From assembly GCA_003313425.1 (NCBI GenBank), contig NHZP01000030.1:496001-560000 (forward strand): a DNA stretch of 64,000 bases, given 5' to 3'. Position numbers and translations under genes: made by a program. Position 1 is the stretch's first letter. Every line of letters starts with the position of its first letter. The stretch comes from Pseudopyrenochaeta lycopersici (lineage: Eukaryota; Ascomycota; Dothideomycetes; Pleosporales; Pseudopyrenochaetaceae). Shown here one piece after another: positions 55,836-64,000 of this stretch. The notes beneath the pieces are model-generated. The model did not search any database, had not been told where the DNA came from, and saw only the letters and a list, made by a program, of their open reading frames with translations.

Positions 55836-55955
55836 GGCGGTAGAACATTTCCGCTGTCCGTCATCGTCATCCGCTTTCAGACCAGACAGATCAGAAATCG
55901 CCGAGGGCGAACATATTTCGCGCGCTAAAGAGGCGCTCTCGTCCTCCACAAATGG

Positions 55956-57579
55956 TCATGGGGGGTAAGAAAACTTTCCAGCCATAACAGAAGGAATCCA
56001 AACTTTGGGTTCAGCGGCCTGACTCTGCATCATAGCTTTCTCAACTTCACGGTCATTCAGGTCGTCGGGTGATGTTGATGAAATCCCTGAGGAAAGTACT
56101 TTGGCCGGGGGCGGGCTATCATTCTCGGCGTTCTGAATGCTGGGAGTTTCATTTTCATGTTCAGGTTCTGGCTGAGACTTTAGTGCACAGTCATCTTCAG
56201 GCTCAGATATCGGCTCATGTGATAGGGTTTTGATGAGCACAGTTTCCTTTAGAGGATGTGGCACAATTATAGTAGTGCCTTCGTCGTCATCGTCTAGGAA
56301 GTCGAACTCTGAAGTATCATCGTCAGACTCCAAGCAACACAGTCCGCTGAAAGCGTACTGCGCAGAGGGATCCAAATTGACTTCCTCGATATTATCTGCT
56401 AGTGTATGAACGGACCAACGCAGCGCTGGCTTCTGCTGAAGCATGTTCGTAATCCAAGTCAATGGCGTATGGTCGCACGAAGGCCCTGGGAGTTCTCCTA
56501 ACATTGCATTCCAGCTTGTGATGCCGTCGGCATTTGAATGGTAGTCTCTTGTGTGAGTGCCGTGAGAAAGCATGTGCGTCGCCAAAATCCTCGAGTGTGC
56601 GATGTTTGAGGACTGTTAACATCTCTAGGAAGACACAGCCAAGTGACCAAATATCAGACATCGAGTTGCGCTCGGCGTATGCCATAATCTCTGGAGCACA
56701 GTAGCGGGGTGTGGTTGGGAGACCAGTTGCGGTTGTGCTGTTGCCAAGCTCAGTCCAATCCAGCGAGGTCCCAAAATCAGTAAAGTAGATTTGGTCATGC
56801 TTGATCAGTATGTTTGATGGCTTGATGTCTTTGTGGCGAATGCAGTTATCGTGCAAGTAACAAAGCGCAGATGTTAGACAGCCAAAGAAGGGCCTAAGGA
56901 AGGACGAGGCTGTGTTGCTGGAATTAGTTTTCTCGAGAAAAGCCTGCAGGCTGCAATCCGCGACCGGGAGCATGATGATGGCCACAAATCGCTTGTCTGT
57001 ATAGCTTCCGACTAGATCAACAAGGTGCCGATGCGACAGACGTTTGAGGCTCGACAACTCTCTCATGAAGGCCTGTAGGACTTGCTTATCCTTGCGGAAA
57101 GTCTTCCCTCTTGATATGAGCTTCCGCGCGTACTCTTTGTGGCTGATGGTGCTGACGACATGATCTACGTATCCAAAACCTCCCTTTCCTAGCTCTCCTA
57201 ATCTTTTCAAGGGGACCTCGGCTGGGTCGCTGAAGTGGCCATGGCGCACATGCCGCTCAAGGTTGAGCGCTTCTGTGTTGTACACCAGGTGCTGTAGGTT
57301 GAGGAATTTCAGACGTGCCGAATGGTCTCGCACGGCTTCGGGCAAGGTGGATTTGGAGAAGGGAAAGGACACATCTGTGATGCCGTTGTCAACGAAGGCG
57401 TCGATTGCATCTAGTTGGTCGATCTTCCTGAGCACGCTATAGAGTCGTGGAATACGGCTCCAGTTCTCGCGCGAGCTGCGTTTCAAAACATCTGCGATGC
57501 CACGGATATCATTCTCGCTGAAGGGTTTGCGCGCGTCTTCAGCCGTGGCCGAGAACCATTGTCGCAGGAGGACCTCCTC
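55956..57579 (-). pseudogene. Fungal Ser/Thr protein kinase gene with apparent one-base frameshift
   Basis: The kinase frame shows a conserved N-terminal segment (SRIPRLYSVLRKIDQLDAID), glycine loop LGKGGFGYVD, ATP-binding lysine in YARKL, catalytic HKDIKPSNIL, TDFG and the APE motif (RYCAPEIM). It then reads MSDIWSLGCVFLEMLTVLKHRTLEDF. There the family sequence jumps by one base (near 56,583) into THMLSHGTHTRDYHSNADGITSW and an acidic tail ending at 55,956. Deleting one G from the GG after GATTTT would restore it. A 73-base GTTAAC...ACAAG splice also joins frame but would remove conserved residues. No ATG precedes the kinase in frame, so the true start (another exon near 57.6-57.9 kb, or a second lesion) is unresolved. 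Confidence 0.7.
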
Positions 57580-60557
57580 GTAGCCGTGCTGCGCCAGTTG
57601 ATGCCGGGTTTGGGCAGCTCCTGGTAATGGGTAGCATAATCGTGCTTGCCTCGTAGCGATGGAGCAGATCCAGATCAAGAGGAGTGACACAAAGTGGGAA
57701 GTGACAGAGCAAGAGGAGTGAGGGACAGAAAGAAGGGCGGGGCAACAAAAACAGGTGCCATGGCTGCGCTCAGCCTCAGTCTTACGGGGCCAGCAGCTTG
57801 CTGTAGTCAGCAGGGGCTTCCTTGCTTGGTGAATCGCCGAGAAGCCTGGGAAGAGCAACAAAAGGAGAGCTCCACTTTGTTGGAGTTTGCGACACTCTGA
57901 ATAGTTGCGATATTCATCAGATGGCGTGCACGGATCCAACCATTGTAATTATCAGCTGACAGGCACGAATCAATCCTCTTCTTATCAGCCGACGACGTGC
58001 TCTTCGTGTAACGTATGATCTACTATGAAGAGCGCGAACAATTCCTCCTAAACAATCAACTACATAACGCGGGAACTATTTCAGCGACACCCCGAAGCTG
58101 GCGGGATGCGGAGTCGAGGAATCAACATGATTTGGCAGGGAATGTCAGTGTGCAATAGTGCCGAGCACGAGCCCCGCCATTCGTTGCAGAGATCCCAGCG
58201 GCTCTTGTTTGTCTTCGATGCATGGAAGTTGCCCTCCAGTGTATCGAGGCTTTCCCTTCCAACCAAACTATCAGCTCAACGCGCCTTCTTCAGGTCAACT
58301 AACGCGAAGTGCATGGATCTCTGCCGCAGATTTCGCAGCTGTCGTCGCGTCAGCCACAAAGCGCGTTGGCGCGCTGTTGCTCTGAGCGATGCATCGCAAT
58401 TGGCGATAATCATGGCAAATCCTATTGTACATGGCGTGAATGCGTTTCGCGACATTGTGCAATAGCTGTTGCAGGATTCTGATGCCATAGCTAGCGACAC
58501 AAAGACTCAGATGTCGCAATTCTGCTCTACAGGTCCAGATTCTATCTTGCAGTTGACCACTGTGCCGGAATCAGTATATCGCGCGTATCAACCTAGCGCC
58601 ACTGGCGTATCAGCTGTATTCCATGCTATTCATTCTACCCCGGTGCGCCAGCTATCTGCAGTAACGGGTGAGTAATACTACGCTGTTCGCCAGACGTATC
58701 GCACCTTTCGCGGTATGGCGGCCTCGAAGACTGCCTGCAAGGTGTTCTTGCTGCTACATGTCGGGGTCATGGAAATGATTCAAGTCAGAGGAAGTGGAGC
58801 TGCAGAACATGGAGACCAGAGTGCATCCAAGGTTCGCGTCGAGCAGCTAGGCTCCATAACCACATTACGCTGATGATTCTTGTCATTATAGCCTTTAAGA
58901 ATTGCGGGCTATTGTTACAGCCTTATGTGAACACACAACATGTAGGTACGGTATAAAGGGCATCCTACGCTCTTGCTATTCTCTTTGTCCTCCCTGTAGG
59001 CTTCCTTGCTCGCGTATTATTCTTGCACTTGCTAGTGTTCTTTGTAACTTCTCGTTCCCCAGTATGACTGATGGTGCGGTCTTCGACATATGCTGGCCTA
59101 GACCTGGAAACTGAGGCTGATCTTGAGCGGACGCGCGGTCGCGAGGACGGTGATGTAGGGTGAGAAGTAGATAGCACTAAGCTCGTGGCGAACGGTACGT
59201 TGACTTGCTTCCAGAAGTGCGGTTCCGAACATTGCGTGGGCGAAGTCTTAGTTTGCGAAGGGTTCTGTGATGTTGCTTTCATTACGCTCGTACAGTGAGT
59301 CGGGGAGGTAGTCAGCGATTGGCACATTGAGGGGGGAAGAAATCTTCCGCCTTGTAGTGAAGCGTCATTGCGGTTGCGATTTGTGCCCAGGCACTATAGG
59401 AGCAGCAATTGTACGATCGAAGACGGCGAAGGCGAAGGCGAAGTGGTGGGCGACGGGATGAGGTAATCTCTTGCCAATAGCTTGCACGCTCCAAAGTAAG
59501 GCTCGAGCTAGGAACGGGGTTTCGCTGGCAGCAGCAATTTCTGGCTGACTTTGGCAGAAAAGTCGCGCTCCAGAACACGCGAGCGTGCAGATGCGTGGAG
59601 ATTGAGGACAGGAAGTCAATGATGACGTCACGTGTTTTAGCCATTCGCGTCGGAAGAATGCTTGCTAGTTGGTCGTGGCCAGTTCACGTGACTATCCTTC
59701 CAACACTATGAACCCGATCCCCGTACCATATCGGCATAACCGAACCAGACGCGCCTCAATCAGTTGCTCACCTTCCAGAAAATACGTCCAAGTATGCGTT
59801 CACGCAGCTCGCTATCAGCAAGACTCCACTCACGCAGCCACGAAAACACCCTCTTCGAATCTTTGGTTGTATGGTGAATTTCCAGCCGATAATCCATTAG
59901 CAGCGAACTCGGAGTACTATAGACTTGAAATACCCTTATTGCATGATGTTTTACCTCCAAGCACTATTTTATTGCAAGCACCATGAGAGCGGTGTTGTAA
60001 TCACTCTAGCCCAAGGAGAGCAACCATGTAGATAAACCTCACAACGCCACATTATAGAAACCTCTGAGACATGCGAAGTTATATCCGCGCCTTCCAAAAC
60101 GGTGCCGCCGGGCATGACACTAAAAGTACGCATAATTGATGCAACATGGCGCTCTATCTCAATAAGGCCCACGCCGCTTATACGGATGAGATCGTCCGCG
60201 GACTGGTCTGGAGTCGGTAGATTATATGCACTAGATGATATAGTGGGTGAGGCAGACTTGTGGCTGGCTCTTCGTATCTCGTTTGATAAATTAGTCCAAA
60301 TATCGCCCGGGGTACAAAGCATTAGGATGCAGGACAAAAACTAGATCAGTCTGAATAAAAAGGAATTAAAGCTGTTGATTGAAGACTCCACCTATTCCTT
60401 CAGTGTGACTTTACATGTTCAAAATTCCTGAATTAAGCATCCAGGGTGTAGCACCATTCTAGCCGAGCTTGTTCAAAGACCGTGATCCGACGCAAAATAT
60501 CGTCATGCAAGGACCTTTCCATTTCCGACTCCGACCGATAATTCTTCTAACAACGCG
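57580..60557. other. Gene-poor stretch
   Basis: Apart from a possible first exon of the kinase gene near 57,600-57,950, this 3-kb stretch has only short frames. A reverse-strand pair at 59,312-59,644 and 58,965-59,327 (S/T/R-rich) could be a small spliced gene, but I see no motif and no convincing splice sites. No RNA gene was recognised. Confidence 0.4.
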
Positions 60558-61567
60558 TCAGATCGTATAATGCATTCCAACGGCCGAAATCCAGGGAAGG
60601 GCGTAAAGCCACGCCATCCATGCGGTCCAGATTCGGAATGTATGTTCGTCTGCATTTAAGCTTCGCTGGACCAGCGTACGCCATGCAACTGCAAGGCCCA
60701 GGACCCCTGTCAATATGCGTGGGCAGTATCCAAGATTCCAATAATTCGAGCAGAGCACAGACCATCCTACCATAAGTATCGCTGTTATCCACCGCGTTGG
60801 AGCGTCGCCTATCGACAAGGGCATAGATTTGCGGCCCCGTAAGCGATCGCCCACCTGATCAGCCATATCTTGGGTTTGAACTGTCGTAAACACTACCGCC
60901 GCAATGATTCCTAGCCAGTTTAGACTAACACGGTGCTCTGATGTCAGTGGAGAATTCAAGGCCACTTCGAGCGCTCCAGATGCGAAGCAACAGAAGCCAA
61001 ATGTGTTCATCAAATTTCGACTGATCCAATTCCAATCACCGAGGTTAAGGTCATTATATCCATATCCCAATACCATTAGCCCCAAAAATTGTCTGCTGCC
61101 TCCGATTTGGAGGCTAACACAGGCTGCAATGAGATAAAGGCACAGCATGAGATACTTGGCTTGGGCTCCCGTCATCCTTCCAGAGGGCATTACTCGCCAA
61201 GGTTTGTTGTACCGGTCCTCTGTGATTGCTGCAGGGTGTCTTTGATTAGAGATAGTTAAAGGAAGTAGGTTAATCCAGGTCCAGATGAAAACAAGTGGCG
61301 CTCGCCGAAGAATTGAGTTGTCTTTCAGCTGTTGCGTATCTACTAATTGCAGCGTGGCGAGCGCGCGAATGGCCGAGGCATTCAGGATACCGAAAGTTGT
61401 TTTCGGTATTATGATCGTCTTTATGTCACTTAATGTGAACAGCCAGATCGAGTGTGCATGATAAAGCAGTGATGGTTTCCAAATCTGGTGGGTGATCTGA
61501 ACGCAACTCAGTATGCGGTCCAAACGTAAATTCCTAGACTTACACTAATATTTTGTTCAATAGCCAT
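60558..61567 (-). CDS. UbiA-family membrane prenyltransferase or terpene cyclase
   Basis: An 8-codon first exon (61567-61544, MAIEQNIS) is spliced across a 47-base intron (GTAAGT...TTCAG) to 61496-60558, giving 320 residues. The frame continues past 61496 but has no ATG there. Motif 1 is NQRHPAAITEDRYNKPWR; the fungal UbiA pattern N-x-x-x-D-x-x-x-D is only partly kept. PSGRMT follows. Motif 2 is QTQDMADQVGDRLRGRKS with the DxxDxxGD pattern intact. Seven to nine transmembrane helices surround them. UbiA enzymes transfer prenyl groups from a Mg2+-bound diphosphate to aromatic or other acceptors inside a membrane; some fungal members cyclise diterpenes. No other terpenoid gene is adjacent, so the product is unknown. 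Confidence 0.88.
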
Positions 61568-63728
61568 GATTTAATGCAGTCGTTCCGAGTGCAATATAGC
61601 TTCACCGGAAAAACTTGTTCTGTTTAACTTTTGATCCTGCTGGGCTTTCACAAATCGAATAGTATCTAGGCTAGCAGACGTGATACTGCGGAGAGAGCAT
61701 TGATATAGCTTTAACTCCAATGATACTGCGGTAATGGACTTGACTAACTATGACCAGACTCCTCTTTTAGTTACAACGGGTTTTGACCCAGGTCGTCAAT
61801 AATACTATCGGCCCTGACGACTCAACTACGCTGCTTGTAGCCCTAAGTCAGCTTATCGGGCGATATCCCACCAACAGCCGGTCGGGGCTGTGCTGGACCG
61901 GGCTCGTTGGACACCTTATTCCCGAGATGCCATGCTTTCTTCAGGGTTTTGACAATTCCCATTCTCTACAATTGACTTTCATCTTTTGTTTGTTTTCGAC
62001 AAAGCCTCGAGAAATGCATATGGCTACTCTTATTTCTATTATAGCCTTGCATACTCATCTTTTCCTCATTCAGTTGATAAAATGGTTTGTAATATGCAAC
62101 GCGCTTGGAAATGTTAACCATCTTGCCCCTGCGAGGAGAGTGGCACACGCAACTACTGTTGGTCATGTTTATCCATGCATTTGAATAGCAATGTATTACA
62201 TTCCAAAACACGATGGGCTATTTCCCGGAGATGCTTGAATCGACTTCAATACTTCCCAGCCCCATGAGCAGCTACGGTTACCAAGTTTTGCACTCCTGGA
62301 AAATGCGCAGATAGGAAATAAACCCCCCCCCCCCCCGGAAATGAGAAATTGTATGCAAGGTGCTCACCCTTAACTACATTAGGCCAGTGGCCGATGACGA
62401 ACTAAAAACAAAAACCATTAGATATCTCGCCTCTGGTTTTACTGGGTTCACCTTGCATTATACGAGGTTCAAAGCGGTTACACGACTCGGTTGGCGTGGT
62501 CGTGGCGCCCATTGGCTTTGGCCAGCTCCCCAAACCACTCTTACTTAGACACCTGATGTTATGTCTGCGTTTACTGTGCACTTAAAGGCGTTGCTAGAAT
62601 CGGTGGCGGAGATGCCATGCCTGGAGTTCAAGACAAGAACGAACTGGAAGGCCCCCTTTTACTGACCCTCCTCGATGAAAAAATCCAACGTTGCATCCAG
62701 TGAGCCATCACGCACTCGCCTAATCTGAATGCCGTTAGTGGCGGCCATAGCGACCACTGTACTTGGCCTGAAATGGTCGTGGTAAACATGAGTATCTTAA
62801 ACCCGGTCTCAGTCCACATGCCGGCTACTTATGAATCTATAGTCATAGTCGGTGCCAGTTGCGAGACCAATTATATTACATTTAAGAGCTTGTTAGATGG
62901 TTTGGCAGTCTCTTCAGGATCTCTTCCGAGCAGAGGTGTAGGGGCTTGGCCACTTGATGTTCAATAACGCAAGCCATTCTTTATCCTAGCATTCTCTCCA
63001 AAAGCCTAGTACTTAGACTTCGTATTGGGGTAAAGATATTCAATTCTACATGAGTTGCATACATAGGAGCCTTTTATCGGGATCCACTTCTGTCCATAAG
63101 CCAAGCAGTCATAATGATTCAATTCAAATACGTTAGCAATGTTCACTTCAGCTTTTCTCGTCTCAGGAAGTTAAATGGATGCAAAGGCATACTAAGAGCT
63201 CACTATGACCCTGTATTCTACCAAAAAACTTGCTGAAATCATAAAAGGCTGTATTTGAAGGTACGTCGGGTGGTGTGATGGTGAAATGGTGGCTGTTTGG
63301 CAAGGATGAGTAGCCCGTCTCTCGTAAGAACACTTCATAGCGAACTAACCTCTATATGATTGAATATCTCTCCTTCCTATCCACATATAAGTCAACATGT
63401 CTCCTTTACTTGGACCAAAAAGTGATGTTCAACAAATAGAATCCAAGCTAGATCTCACGAATACACTTATCGGCACAGACGCCATAGGGCGCCGTACTTT
63501 GTTATTCCCATCATGTATGAAAGGGTACATATAATGAAGGCCAATGGCGGTTCCAGATAGGTTATTCGATTCCATTTAATGCATCTATGATTTAGTGAGC
63601 CAAGCATTAAAGCACCTCTACTTTGGCGGTAAATGCGGACTGAGAGTAACCAACGCCAAATATATGGAGCGTATACCAATGCTTGTATCACATGACGAGA
63701 TTATCGCAATGTGCCAGATTGTCGCGGG
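61568..63728. other. Gene-poor stretch with a poly-C run
   Basis: In 2.16 kb I find no frame with protein character. A run of 14 C lies at 62323-62336. Around 62,400-62,650 the DNA is GC-normal, and elsewhere somewhat AT-rich, but it is not RIPped. Confidence 0.4.
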
Positions 63729-64000
63729 TTAAGCACTAGCGCTGGCTCTCCTTGTATAGCTCTCATCTCCCTCAGTCGGTTCACCAAGAAGTGCACTCTC
63801 CTCATCTAGTACGTTAGTCTTCTCAGCCTTGCTATTCGGCTTTTGAAGCGCACTCCAAAGTGTGCTGCATATTACGATCGCACCACCGAATAAACTCCAT
63901 GCGCCGGGGATCACTCCCCAAATACCCCAGTCAAAAGCGAGCGCAAAGATGACCTGTATATACAACATGCTCGTTGCTTTGCTACTCTTATCGAGTTGGA
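63729..64000 (-). CDS. C-terminal end of a DMT/EamA-type transporter (5' end outside window)
   Basis: The frame is open to the window edge, reading QLDKSSKATSMLYIQVIFAL. FDWGIWGVIPGAWSLFGGAIVICSTLW follows, the last two helices of a ten-helix drug/metabolite-superfamily carrier with the characteristic final glycine-rich segment. The hydrophilic tail contains DEESALLGEP, an acidic-dileucine sorting signal, suggesting an endomembrane location. Only about 90 residues are visible, so the substrate and the start cannot be given. Confidence 0.85.
   Translation of the reverse strand, partial: QLDKSSKATSMLYIQVIFALAFDWGIWGVIPGAWSLFGGAIVICSTLWSALQKPNSKAEKTNVLDEESALLGEPTEGDESYTRRASASA

Noticed and set aside
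58965..59644. Small reverse-strand gene
   Set aside because: Two short S/T/R-rich frames without motif or convincing splice sites; not supportable as a gene.

Overview
This window comes from a filamentous ascomycete (Pezizomycotina). Evidence is GT-AG introns of about 47-75 bases with CTAAC/CTAAT-like branch sites, two HET-domain genes, Zn2Cys6 regulators, a PFF1-type vacuolar protease, and a transposon block saturated with TA-rich, stop-riddled sequence typical of repeat-induced point mutation (RIP). I cannot name the species; a dothideomycete-like fungus is a guess.

Bases 1 to about 16,965 are a RIP-degraded transposon island. In order it holds a Ty3/Gypsy chromovirus remnant (+), a second Gypsy pol remnant (+) lying between two inverted copies of a 356-base LTR-like sequence, a reverse-strand Gypsy remnant, a complete but dead Ty1/Copia element (7735-13337, 216-base LTRs, 5-base target duplication) and uncharacterised RIPped DNA with a (TAA)n tract. 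Two insertions in this graveyard are not RIPped: a 375-base sequence of unknown type inside the Copia element, and a 1,846-base Fot1/Pogo transposon with perfect 45-base inverted repeats and an open 565-codon transposase.

From about 17 kb to 40 kb the DNA is ordinary gene space: a very large multi-pass membrane protein with an acidic tail (-), a small Rossmann-like protein (-), vacuolar membrane protease PFF1 (+), a membrane-anchored coiled-coil protein (+), an alpha/beta hydrolase (+), a HET-ankyrin protein (-), a second HET protein (-) and a major-facilitator transporter (+).

Bases 40,195-51,297 form the most interesting unit, a six-gene cluster that reads as an organic/sugar-acid catabolic module: an anion:cation symporter, an HpaI-type aldolase, a Zn2Cys6 regulator, a D-2-hydroxyacid dehydrogenase, a second Zn2Cys6 regulator and an IlvD/Edd-family aldonate-type dehydratase. 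Predicted logic: import of the acid, dehydration to a 2-keto-3-deoxy acid, aldol cleavage to pyruvate plus an aldehyde, and redox handling of a 2-keto or 2-hydroxy acid. A 15-base palindrome, TCGG-N7-CCGA, occurs five times in the intergenic DNA: twice between transporter and aldolase, once before the first regulator and twice before the dehydrogenase. It is the best candidate for a cluster-specific operator.

Bases 52-64 kb hold a cytochrome P450 gene killed by one in-frame TGA just before the heme motif, a low-complexity protein, a protein-kinase gene with an apparent one-base frameshift, a UbiA-family membrane prenyltransferase/cyclase, and the 3' end of a DMT-type transporter at the right edge. 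The stretches 57.6-60.5 kb and 61.6-63.7 kb show no gene I can support. No rRNA, tRNA or CRISPR was recognised.
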